Assembly (NCBI GenBank): GCA_964640385.1
Contig: CAZXFL010000009.1
Coordinates: forward strand, 1-64,000
Length of the DNA stretch: 64,000 nucleotides
Direction: 5' to 3'
From: JBBDIK01 sp964640385
Lineage (GTDB): Bacteria > Actinomycetota > UBA4738 > JBBDHU01
In this document: one piece after another, positions 16,930 to 24,864 of the stretch
Layout of the letters: each line of letters opens with the position of its first letter
Position numbering within the stretch: the first letter of the stretch is position 1
Position numbers and translations under genes: made by a program
Notes under the pieces: generated by a model
Database searches by the model: none
What the model saw: only the letters and a program-made list of their open reading frames with translations
Told to the model about the DNA's origin: nothing

Positions 16930-17397
16930 TTACCGCGGAACCTGCAGCGCGCCACGCATCCCCTGCGACGCGTGGTACTTGCACTCGAAGACCGCGATCG
17001 CGTCGAGGACGTTGCCGAACTGGACCTCGACCTCCTTGGTCTCGCCAGGCTTCACGTCCTGGTCGATCGTCTCGTTGAACGCCTGGACGCTGAAGTTGTG
17101 CAGCGTGCTGCTGTCGTTGGTCAGGGTCAGGGTGATCTTCTCACTGGCGTCGCCCTGGATCACGGTCGGGGAGAAGTAGAAGCTGTCCAGTTCGACCTCG
17201 AGGGATGTCTCTCCGGAGACGCTCTTGGTGCCGTGGTCGTTGGCGACTTCGCCGCCGAGCTCGATCGTCCCTCCGCCTCCACCACCTTCGTCCGCTGGCG
17301 ATGAGGCGCCTCCGGTGTCGGTACTAGAGCCACCGCTCGTGCAAGCGGCCGCGATGAGTCCAACGACGAGTGCGAACGTGAGCAGGCGTCCTCGCAT
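16930..17397 (-). CDS. cupredoxin-like lipoprotein
   Basis: A 155-aa exported lipoprotein: signal peptide with lipobox LIAAAC, a Gly/Ser-rich linker, and a cupredoxin fold. The type 1 copper ligands appear to be present: His in TLHNFSV, then Cys, His and Met in FECKYHASQGMRG. It would hold copper outside the membrane and shuttle electrons; the partner is unknown. ATG 17395-17397 follows GAGGAGAT. It lies downstream of ligD on the same strand with 66 nt between. Confidence 0.85.
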   Translation of the reverse strand: MRGRLLTFALVVGLIAAACTSGGSSTDTGGASSPADEGGGGGGTIELGGEVANDHGTKSVSGETSLEVELDSFYFSPTVIQGDASEKITLTLTNDSSTLHNFSVQAFNETIDQDVKPGETKEVEVQFGNVLDAIAVFECKYHASQGMRGALQVPR

Positions 17398-17463
17398 CTT
17401 GATCTCCTCTCGGACGGATCGAGCGGCCCCAGCCTAGTCGGGAGGGCTTCTCGGCGCGAATCC

Positions 17464-19944
17464 CTAGCCCTCCAACACGCATTCCTCGGGGGTCTTGTCG
17501 GTCCGCAGCCCCTTGAAGCTGGGGGCCCGCATCTTGCCGGTCGACGTGGTCATCTCGAGGTACTCGACCTCGCAGACGAGCTTGGGCTCGACGAACCGGG
17601 CGCCCTTCACGTGGCCCAGGTCCTGATCGTCGCCGGAGGGTTCCTCGATCTCGATCGATTCGAGCGTGTCTTGGATGGCCTCGAGCATCGCATCGGTGAA
17701 TCCCGTCCCGACCTGGCCGACCCATCGCAGCTCGGTGCGGACGTACGCGCCGACCAGCAGCGCGCCGAAGGTGCTGCTGCGGCCGCCCTGACCCGGCGTC
17801 CATCCGAGGATGACGCAGTCCTGCGTGTTGGTGAGCTTGATCTTGCGCCAGTCGGCACTCCGCTTTCCCGGCTGGTAGCGGCTCCCGAGTTTCTTGGCCA
17901 TCACACCTTCGAGCTGCAGTTCGTCGGCATGCTCGGTGAAGCCGATGCCGGCGCCCTCGACGTAGACGGCGAGCTGCAGGCGCTTGTCCTCCTCGACGAT
18001 GGCCTCGAGGAGCTCGCGCCGGTCCTCGAGCTGCAGTCCGGTCACGTCGTGACCGTCCAGGAACAGCAGATCGAACGCGACGAGTGCCACCGGGATCCTG
18101 GTGCCCGCACGTTTGATCTCGCGTTCGTTCGAGAGGTTCATCCGTTGCTGCAGGGCCTCGAACGAGTTCTTCCCGTCCTCGTCGAACGCGACGATCTCGG
18201 CGTCAAGGACGGCGTTCACTTGGTTCACCAGCTCGTGGATCATGTGCAGTTCCGGGTACTGGTCGGTGATGTCGCGCCCGTTGCGGGTCGAGAGTTTCGT
18301 CTCGCCGGTGTTCAGGCTCGCGAGCGCGCGGATGCCGTCGAGCTTCGCTTCGAACCGCCATCTCGGGTCGTCGAAGGCCTGATGGCCACCCTCGGCGAGC
18401 ATCGGCGTGAACGAGGGCGGTGATGCGATCAGCGGCGCACCCTGCTTGCTCGCCAGGAACACCAGCCAGTTGTCCTCGCCGGGCTTGCCGAGCTTGGTCC
18501 TGACCAGATGGTACTCCAGGCCGGGGTAGCGGCGGCCGTGCAGGACGAAGCTCACCTTCTTCTCGTCCCACTCGATGCGCTCGTAGGTCCCGTCGTCGAA
18601 GATGCGGACCTCCCCGGCGCCGTAGTGGCCCTCGGGGATCGTGCCCTCGAAGCCCCCGTATTCGAGCGGATGATCCTCGGTGCGAACGGCCAGGCGCTTG
18701 TCGCCCTTCTCGATCGGCAGACCCTTGGGGACCGCCCACGACGGCAAGGCTGCGTCGTTCTCGAGCCGCACGTCGTAGTGCAGACGCGTCGCCCGGTGCT
18801 TCTGGATGACGAACGAGTTGCCGACGCCTCGTGCGCCCGCTGGCGCTGGCTCGGGTGTGGCGCCGAAGTCTCGCATCTCGAGGTATCTCGCGAGGCTCGG
18901 GTCCTTCGAGGCGGCGATGACCTCGTCGCTGGTTCTCGCCTGCGCGGCGTGCTTCGGTGGGGGTTCTGCCGTGACGTCCAGCGCTTCGAGCGCCGCGTCG
19001 ATGTCCTGCGGCTGGTCCAGTACCCCGGCGAACAGATCGCCGGTCGCGGCGAATCGCTTGAACACGTTGGCGATGCGGAAGTCCTCCGGCGTGAGGCCGG
19101 CCTCGACCTCGTCCCAGGTAAGCGGTGTCGAGACGGTGGCCCCGGGCTCGGGCCGCAGGCAGTAGACCGCCGAGATGTTCGCGCCCTCGCGGTTCATATT
19201 GTGGTCGATGAACACAGCGTCGCCGCGGTCGGCGATGCGCGGCTTCATGGTCGCGTGGTCGGGGTCGGCTTTGACGATGAGCCGGCCGACGTTGCCGACC
19301 AGCTCGCGGACCTGCGCGTAGGAGTACCGCGGCTCGATCGGGACGTAGATCTGCATCCCGGTCGCCCCCGACGTCTTCGGGAACCCGATCAGTCCGAGCT
19401 TGTCGAGGGCGGCCTGGACGTGGCGGGCGACGATCAGGACGTCGTCGAAGGTCGCGCCGTGCATCGGGTCGAGGTCGAAGAAGAAATAGTCGGGGGTCGT
19501 GGTGGCCTCACACCGCGAGTGCAGCGGGTGGAACTCGATGCACCCGAGGTTCGCCACGAACAGCAGTCCAGCGGCGTCCTCGACCATCAGGTAGTCGATC
19601 AGTTTGGTCTTGGAGTCTTCGCTGTGAACGGGGCAGCGTCCGATCCAGTCGGGGGTGTGCGACGGCGCCGACTTCTCGAAGAAGAACTTCCCGTCGGCGC
19701 CGTCCGGCATCCGCTTCATCGTCAGCGGTCGCCCGCGCAGGTAGGGGAGGATCAGATCGGCCACGTTGAAGTAATAGGCGAGGAGGTCCCCCTTCGTGTA
19801 GCCCTCTGCGGACCAGAACACCTTGTCCAGGTTCGAGAGCCGCAGGCGCCGAGCGTCGAGCTCGACCCACCAATGCTCCCCATCGCGCTCCGCCGGAAGC
19901 GGTTCGGGGAACGCGACCGTGAACGGATCTTGCCTCGATGCCAT
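17464..19944 (-). CDS. ligD: multidomain ATP-dependent DNA ligase LigD
   Basis: Central enzyme of bacterial non-homologous end joining. Domain order in the 826-aa protein is polymerase, phosphoesterase, ligase, as in mycobacterial LigD. Polymerase (about 25-300): NLDKVFWSAEGYTKGDL, metal site DLDP (157-160), SGATGMQIYVPI. Phosphoesterase (about 370-500): VIQKHRATRLHYDVRLE and FEGTIPEGHYGAGEV. Ligase (about 510-826): the nucleotidyl-lysine motif FEAKLDGIRAL (Lys near 532), DAEIVAFDEDG, LEGVMAKKLGS and WRKIKL. ATG 19942-19944 is 6 nt after TACCAT on this strand. The ku gene is 1 kb away on the other strand. Confidence 0.95.
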   Translation of the reverse strand: MASRQDPFTVAFPEPLPAERDGEHWWVELDARRLRLSNLDKVFWSAEGYTKGDLLAYYFNVADLILPYLRGRPLTMKRMPDGADGKFFFEKSAPSHTPDWIGRCPVHSEDSKTKLIDYLMVEDAAGLLFVANLGCIEFHPLHSRCEATTTPDYFFFDLDPMHGATFDDVLIVARHVQAALDKLGLIGFPKTSGATGMQIYVPIEPRYSYAQVRELVGNVGRLIVKADPDHATMKPRIADRGDAVFIDHNMNREGANISAVYCLRPEPGATVSTPLTWDEVEAGLTPEDFRIANVFKRFAATGDLFAGVLDQPQDIDAALEALDVTAEPPPKHAAQARTSDEVIAASKDPSLARYLEMRDFGATPEPAPAGARGVGNSFVIQKHRATRLHYDVRLENDAALPSWAVPKGLPIEKGDKRLAVRTEDHPLEYGGFEGTIPEGHYGAGEVRIFDDGTYERIEWDEKKVSFVLHGRRYPGLEYHLVRTKLGKPGEDNWLVFLASKQGAPLIASPPSFTPMLAEGGHQAFDDPRWRFEAKLDGIRALASLNTGETKLSTRNGRDITDQYPELHMIHELVNQVNAVLDAEIVAFDEDGKNSFEALQQRMNLSNEREIKRAGTRIPVALVAFDLLFLDGHDVTGLQLEDRRELLEAIVEEDKRLQLAVYVEGAGIGFTEHADELQLEGVMAKKLGSRYQPGKRSADWRKIKLTNTQDCVILGWTPGQGGRSSTFGALLVGAYVRTELRWVGQVGTGFTDAMLEAIQDTLESIEIEEPSGDDQDLGHVKGARFVEPKLVCEVEYLEMTTSTGKMRAPSFKGLRTDKTPEECVLEG

Positions 19945-19956
19945 GACCCGATGGTA
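19945..19956 (-). promoter_or_regulatory. -10 box of a leaderless promoter for ligD (TACCAT)
   Basis: On the minus strand TACCAT (19951-19956) is 6 nt before the ligD ATG. The interval has no SD. Confidence 0.5.
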
Positions 19957-20075
19957 GTCGGGAGGAATAGGAAGGGGGCCGACCCGCTCGTCGAGCCTGC
20001 GTCAGGTTCGCATGTATTCGCGCGGACCCAGATGGCGAGATAGAGTCGTTGGGAGCGAGCGAGGGGAGGCACGAG

Positions 20076-20870
20076 ATGGCACAGGCGTGCGCGAATTGCG
20101 GGCAGCAAGCAGAGGACACCGCTTCGGTCTGTTCCTCCTGCGGTCGGCCGCTGGGGGCCGGATCTCCGCCACCTCCGCCGGCGTTCCAGAAGTTGGCCGA
20201 GGAACAGGCTGCCGCCCCCGCTCCCCCTACAGGGGTCCCGGGGACCCCCTCGCCGAACTGGGCTCCTCCCGCGATGTCGACGGGCGTACCCGGAGCGATC
20301 CCCGTTGTGCCGGACCCGGGTGCGGGTTCCTCCGGAGGGTTGATCGGCAAGATCGTTGCGGGGGTTGTGGTTGCCGCGATCGTCGCGTGGGGAGTGACAA
20401 CCTTCCTGAATCAGCCGCCGCCACTGCCCGACACCGTAGACGGAACGTCTCAGATGACCGGGCCAGAGGTCGACGACCTCGAGGCCGAGATGCAGGGCCA
20501 GCTCAAGGACGAAGGGCTGAAGGGCGACGCGGCCGTGTACGGCACGTCGGACACGCCGAGGTTCGTGCTCATGAGCATCAACGCTCCAGGCGAGACGCTG
20601 GACGAAGGATGGAGCCAACTGACGGCGGGATTCACCGAAGGATCGGACGGCGGCAGTGTGGACGAGAGCCAGATGGTGACCGAGACCCTGCCGGATGGAG
20701 ACGAGATGCGTTGCCTGCCGGTGAGCGTTCCTGAGGCGACGACCTCGCTTTCCATGTGCGTCTGGGAGATGCAGGGCGCGATCGGTTTCCTGCTGTCCAT
20801 CGGAGGCGAGGACCCAGCGGACCTGATGGAGGTGTCCAAGGGTGCCCGGGACGGGATGTTGAACGCGTGA
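20076..20870 (+). CDS. zinc-ribbon, single-pass membrane protein
   Basis: A 264-aa protein with an N-terminal zinc ribbon (CANCG...CSSCG, within the first 26 residues), a Pro/Ala-rich linker, one membrane helix (LIGKIVAGVVVAAIVAWGVTTFL, about 95-117) and an extracytoplasmic domain of about 145 residues with two cysteines. The domain was not recognised. ATG 20076 follows GAGGGGAGG; TAGAGT at 20041-20046 is a possible -10. It sits between ligD (divergent) and ku (same direction, 58 nt downstream), so a link to end joining is possible but unproven. Confidence 0.7.
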   Translation: MAQACANCGQQAEDTASVCSSCGRPLGAGSPPPPPAFQKLAEEQAAAPAPPTGVPGTPSPNWAPPAMSTGVPGAIPVVPDPGAGSSGGLIGKIVAGVVVAAIVAWGVTTFLNQPPPLPDTVDGTSQMTGPEVDDLEAEMQGQLKDEGLKGDAAVYGTSDTPRFVLMSINAPGETLDEGWSQLTAGFTEGSDGGSVDESQMVTETLPDGDEMRCLPVSVPEATTSLSMCVWEMQGAIGFLLSIGGEDPADLMEVSKGARDGMLNA

Positions 20871-20928
20871 GGCTGGGGATGATGAGGGATAGAATCGGGC
20901 GGTAACCCTTCCTCAGGAGAGAGAGCCC

Positions 20929-21786
20929 ATGCCTCCCAGGACCATGTGGAAAGGGGCTATCAGTTTCGGCCTCGTATCCATCCCGGTGCGCGTGTTCCCG
21001 TCCACCGAAGAGAAGTCCCTCAAGTTCAACCAGCTCCACGACGCCGACGGCGGCCGCATCAAGATGAAACGCGTCTGCTCCAAGTGCGGCGAGGAAGTGG
21101 CCTTCGACCACATCGTCAAGGGCTACGAGATCGAGAAGGACACCTACGTCACCCTTTCCGACGATGACTTTGACGCCGTGCCCGTCGAGTCCAGCCGCAA
21201 TATCGACATCGTTCAGTTCATCGACCTAGACGAGATCGACCCCATCTACTTCAAGAAGTCCTACTACCTCGTCCCCGACGAGATGGGGATCAAGGCCTAC
21301 AACCTCCTGCGCAAGGCGCTGACCGAGGAGAACAAGGTCGGTATCGCCAAGGTCAGCTTCCGCGACAAGGAGCATCTCGCGGCACTGCGGTTCCGCGACA
21401 AGACGTTCGTCCTCGAGACGATGTACTGGCCCGACGAGATCCGTGTCGACGATTTCGAGGAGTTCGACAAGAAGGTAACTGTGCGCCCGCAAGAGGTGCA
21501 GATGGCCCAGTCGCTGATCGAGAACCTCACCGAGCCGTGGAATCCCGAGGCGTTCACCGATGCCTACCGCGAGGCGCTGATGAAGATCGTAGAGGCCAAG
21601 GTCGAGGGCAAGGAGATCGAGCTGGTCGAGGAGGAGGCACCGTCCAAGGTCCTGGACCTCATGCAGGCGCTCAAGGCCAGCGTCGAGGCGGTCAAGAAGG
21701 ACGCGAAGCCGGCGAGGTCCGCGGCCAAGAAGAAGAGGACCACGAAGAAGGCGGCGGCGCCGAAGAAGAAGGCGGCCGCAGGCTAG
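20929..21786 (+). CDS. ku: Ku protein (non-homologous end joining)
   Basis: Homodimeric DNA end-binding protein that recruits LigD. The 285-aa product has the bacterial Ku core: MWKGAISFGLVSIPVRVF, FNQLHDADGGRIK, CSKCGEEV, IVKGYEIEKDTYVTLSDDD, IDPIYFKKSYYLVPD, and the helical LigD-contact region. It ends in a Lys/Ala-rich basic tail (about 255-285), which in mycobacterial Ku aids DNA binding. ATG 20929 follows GGAGAGAGAG; TAGAAT at 20889-20894 is a possible -10, so it may have its own promoter. Confidence 0.96.
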   Translation: MPPRTMWKGAISFGLVSIPVRVFPSTEEKSLKFNQLHDADGGRIKMKRVCSKCGEEVAFDHIVKGYEIEKDTYVTLSDDDFDAVPVESSRNIDIVQFIDLDEIDPIYFKKSYYLVPDEMGIKAYNLLRKALTEENKVGIAKVSFRDKEHLAALRFRDKTFVLETMYWPDEIRVDDFEEFDKKVTVRPQEVQMAQSLIENLTEPWNPEAFTDAYREALMKIVEAKVEGKEIELVEEEAPSKVLDLMQALKASVEAVKKDAKPARSAAKKKRTTKKAAAPKKKAAAG

Positions 21787-21843
21787 TCGGGCGCCGCCGC
21801 AGCGACCGCCGCGATCCGGGCGACGCTTCGCGCGTTCCCAGCG

Positions 21844-21855
21844 CATAATCGCCTC
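21844..21855 (+). promoter_or_regulatory. -10 box of a leaderless promoter (CATAAT)
   Basis: CATAAT (21844-21849) lies 6 nt before ATG 21856, with no SD. Confidence 0.55.
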
Positions 21856-22563
21856 ATGAGCCCCACGGGCCCCGTCGCGATCGAACGCTCGATCTGGTAC
21901 CGCGAGGACACCGAGATCCAGCGCGATCTCGACTTCATCTACAACGAGTTCAAGGCCGGCTTCGAGCTGGTCGAGAAGATCGACCGGCCGGGTGTCTCGA
22001 TCTTCGGCTCCGCGCGGATCCCCGAGACCCATCGCTGGTACCGCGACGCCTACGACGTTGCGGCCGGGTTCGCGCGCGAGCGTTTCGCCGTCATCACCGG
22101 CGGTGGGCCCGGCATCATGGAGGCCGCGAACCGCGGGTGCCAGGAGGCAGGCGGCTTGTCGGTCGGTCTCGGGATCGTGCTGCCGCACGAGCAGGGGATC
22201 AACGACTACTGCGACCTCGCGTACACCTTCAAGCACTTCTACGCGCGCAAGGTCTGTTTCGTGAAGGCGGCGGAGGGGTTCGTGACGTTCCCCGGCGGCT
22301 TCGGGACGAACGATGAGCTGTTCGAAGCGCTCCTGCTGATCCAGACCGCCAAGATCGAGCACTTCCCGGTGGTGCTCTTCGGGAGCGAACACTGGGAGCC
22401 GATGGTCCGGTGGCTGGAGGACACGATGATCCCGAACGGGCACATCTCGCCCGAGGATCTTGAGCTATTCTCGGTCGTCGACGATCCGGACGCCGCGGTC
22501 CGCGCGGTCGTGAACTGCTACCGTCGCGAGTGCGCCCACGACCACACGGTGGGGGAGCGTTGA
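21856..22563 (+). CDS. LOG family nucleotide-binding protein
   Basis: Rossmann-fold protein of the LOG / TIGR00730 family, whose tested members release bases from nucleoside 5'-monophosphates (cytokinin activation in some organisms). The 235-aa product has VSIFGSARIP, ITGGGPGIMEAANRGCQEAGG and the diagnostic FPGGFGTNDELFEALLLIQT (PGGxGTxxE). ATG 21856 fits a leaderless start. The stop overlaps the next gene as TGATG. Substrate in this organism is not known. Confidence 0.87.
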   Translation: MSPTGPVAIERSIWYREDTEIQRDLDFIYNEFKAGFELVEKIDRPGVSIFGSARIPETHRWYRDAYDVAAGFARERFAVITGGGPGIMEAANRGCQEAGGLSVGLGIVLPHEQGINDYCDLAYTFKHFYARKVCFVKAAEGFVTFPGGFGTNDELFEALLLIQTAKIEHFPVVLFGSEHWEPMVRWLEDTMIPNGHISPEDLELFSVVDDPDAAVRAVVNCYRRECAHDHTVGER

Positions 22564-23084
22564 TGGAGGCCGGCATGGAGGTCGGCGTCATCACGTTCGA
22601 GGGGAGCGACGCCGCGCAGCACCTGGTGAAGTCGCTGGCGCAGCGGCAGGCAGGTGGGCTCGTCGACGAGGTCGGCATCATCGAGCACCACGCCGACGGC
22701 GGGTTCTCGGTGCACGGCTACGCGCCGGGAGGAACCAGGGGCCAGCACGCTGCCGTCGGAGCGCTCGTCGGAACGATGGTCGGCATGCTGCTCGGGCCTT
22801 TCGGCCTGGTCGCCGGGCTCTTCGGCGGGGCGGCCGTCGGCGCGTCGATGATCGCGCGCGACCCGCACGAGCTGGAGGTCAGCGATGCGTTCGTGGCGCG
22901 GTTGCGGGAAAGCCTGCCGACCGGGACGTCAGCCGTCCTCCTCATCGGCGAGGCCGAAACCGTCGGCCAGCTCTTGGGTCAGATCCACAGCGTCGGCGCC
23001 GTCACCAAGGACGAGTTCCGCGAACCGTTGACCGACGAACAAGCTGCGGCGATGCGCCAGGCGCTCGAAGGCAGGGCGGGGTAG
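22563..23084 (+). CDS. DUF1269-type protein
   Basis: A 173-aa protein resembling the DUF1269 family: an N-terminal alpha/beta part (VGVITFEGSDAAQHLVKSL), a glycine-rich hydrophobic hairpin (AAVGALVGTMVGMLLGPFGLVAGLFGGAAVGAS-type, about 72-100), and a C-terminal part (FVARLRESLPTGTSAVLLIGE). The glycine hairpin suggests membrane association. ATG 22563 overlaps the LOG stop by one base, so the two are translated together. Function unknown. Confidence 0.75.
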   Translation: MEAGMEVGVITFEGSDAAQHLVKSLAQRQAGGLVDEVGIIEHHADGGFSVHGYAPGGTRGQHAAVGALVGTMVGMLLGPFGLVAGLFGGAAVGASMIARDPHELEVSDAFVARLRESLPTGTSAVLLIGEAETVGQLLGQIHSVGAVTKDEFREPLTDEQAAAMRQALEGRAG

Positions 23085-23096
23085 GCTAGGCGCCGC

Positions 23097-23477
23097 ATGG
23101 ATCTCGGGCTGTTCTTCTTCATCATGTACGTGCTCGCCTTCGGCATGGGCGCCGGCTGGATCGCGCAGCTGATCCTGGAACCGCACCGGCGCCGCAGCTG
23201 GGGCGAGGCCTTGGCGGTTGGTGTTCTCGGGGCGCTCCTCGTCGGCCTGGTTTCCTCGCTCGTGTTCCACGGGGTCGTCGGGTTCACCCTCGGAACGATC
23301 TTAGGAGCCCCGCTGGGCGCCATCGTCGTGCTGTGGATCTGGCAGGCCATCCGCGGCAAGCGGCCGTTCGAGCACGAGCACCATGAGGGAGCCTCGCACC
23401 CGGGCAGCGGGAGCCATCACGACACCCGCCATCCCCACAAGCCGGGCCGGAAGGACAAGAAGGCCCGCAGGCAGTGA
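23097..23477 (+). CDS. small membrane protein, GlsB/YeaQ-like, His-rich tail
   Basis: A 126-aa protein with three hydrophobic segments (LFFFIMYVLAFGMGAGWIA, ALAVGVLGALLVGLVSSLVF, LGTILGAPLGAIVVLWIWQAI) in a pattern like transglycosylase-associated GlsB/YeaQ proteins, which are two- to three-helix membrane proteins of unknown role. The C-terminal 35 residues are very rich in His and Lys and could bind metal. TAGGCT overlaps the previous stop 9 nt before the ATG. The stop overlaps zwf. Confidence 0.65.
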   Translation: MDLGLFFFIMYVLAFGMGAGWIAQLILEPHRRRSWGEALAVGVLGALLVGLVSSLVFHGVVGFTLGTILGAPLGAIVVLWIWQAIRGKRPFEHEHHEGASHPGSGSHHDTRHPHKPGRKDKKARRQ

Positions 23478-24859
23478 GCGCCGACCGGCCGGCGGACATC
23501 TTCGTGATCTTCGGGATCACGGGCGACCTGGCCAAGAAGATGACGTTCGAGGCGCTGTACCGCCTCGAATCCCGCGGCGTGCTCGCCTGTCCGATCATCG
23601 GCGTCGCGATCGACGGCTGGAATGACGACGAACTGCGGAGGCGCTGGCGTGCCGATGTCGAGGCGGCCGGCGTCACCGTCGACGAGGGGGTCGCGGACCG
23701 GCTGTCGAAGCGTCTCTCCTTCGTCCAAGGCGACTACGCGGACGCCGGGACCTACGACCGCGTGAAGCAGGCCATCGGGGACGCCCGGCGGCCGCTCTTC
23801 TACCTCGAGACGCCACCGTCCCTGTTCGTCACGGTCGTGCGCGGATTGCACACGGCAGGTCTCACCGCCGACGCGCACGTCGTCATCGAGAAGCCGTTCG
23901 GTCACGATCTCGCGTCTGCGCAGGAGCTGAACCGCCAACTGCACGAGCTGCTCGACGAGTCGCAGATCATGCGGATGGACCACTTCCTGGGGAAGAACCC
24001 GGTTCAAGACATCCTCTTCTTCCGGTTCGCCAACACGTTGTTCGAGCCTGTGTGGAACCGCAAGTACATCGCCAGCGTCCAGGTGAACCTGTTGGAGGCG
24101 TTCGGCGTCGAAGATCGCGGGCACTTCTACGACCCGGTGGGCGCGATGCGCGATGTCGTGCAGAACCATCTGCTGCAGGTGCTGTCGCTCGTGGCGATGG
24201 AACCGCCGGCCGCGGCGGGACCGCACGCGGTGGCGGACCACAAACTCGACGTCCTGAAGTCGATGCCGCCGGTGGATCCGGAACTGTCCGTCCGTGGCCA
24301 GTACAACGGCTTTCTGGACGTGAAGGGCGTGGCCGCGGAATCCCGGACCGAGACGTACATCGCGCTGCAGCTCGAGATCGACAACTGGCGGTGGTCCGGC
24401 GTTCCGTTCTTCATCAGGACCGGAAAGGTGCTGAAGGAGACGGCGACCCAAGTGATGATCCGGTTCCACCGGCCGCCTGAGCTGGCGTTCGCCGGTCCGG
24501 CGATCAAGGCGACGAGGCCGAACGAGTTGGTCCTGCGTATCGACCACGACCCTGGAGTGGTCCTGCGCGTGCAGGCGAAGGCGCCAGAGAAGGTCGCGAC
24601 CCGCGAGGTCCGGCTGGACCTGTCGTTCGAGCAGGAACTGGGGGAGGCCCCGGAGCCATACGAAGTGTTGCTCGGCGGCGCGCTGGCCGGCACCAGTGGC
24701 GCATTCGCGACCGATGCGTTCATCGAGGCAACGTGGGACCTGGTCCAGCCCTTGCTCGATGCGCCGCCGCCGGTGCAGCCCTATGCGAAGAAGAGCTGGG
24801 GACCGGAGGCGGCGAACGCGCTGGTCGAGGCGACCGGCGGCTGGCACGAGCCGATCTGA
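23474..24859 (+). CDS. zwf: glucose-6-phosphate 1-dehydrogenase
   Basis: First enzyme of the oxidative pentose phosphate pathway, giving NADPH. The 461-aa protein has the coenzyme motif FGITGDLAKK, FYLETPPSLF, VVIEKPFGHDLASA, the substrate-binding active-site block MRMDHFLGKNPVQDI with the catalytic His region, and WSGVPFFIRTGKVLKE. Two small departures from the commonest forms are GITGDLA for GASGDLA and DHFLGK for DHYLGK. GTG 23474 overlaps the previous stop (GTGA). pgi follows by 5 nt. Confidence 0.95.
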   Translation: MSADRPADIFVIFGITGDLAKKMTFEALYRLESRGVLACPIIGVAIDGWNDDELRRRWRADVEAAGVTVDEGVADRLSKRLSFVQGDYADAGTYDRVKQAIGDARRPLFYLETPPSLFVTVVRGLHTAGLTADAHVVIEKPFGHDLASAQELNRQLHELLDESQIMRMDHFLGKNPVQDILFFRFANTLFEPVWNRKYIASVQVNLLEAFGVEDRGHFYDPVGAMRDVVQNHLLQVLSLVAMEPPAAAGPHAVADHKLDVLKSMPPVDPELSVRGQYNGFLDVKGVAAESRTETYIALQLEIDNWRWSGVPFFIRTGKVLKETATQVMIRFHRPPELAFAGPAIKATRPNELVLRIDHDPGVVLRVQAKAPEKVATREVRLDLSFEQELGEAPEPYEVLLGGALAGTSGAFATDAFIEATWDLVQPLLDAPPPVQPYAKKSWGPEAANALVEATGGWHEPI

Positions 24860-24864
24860 GAGAG

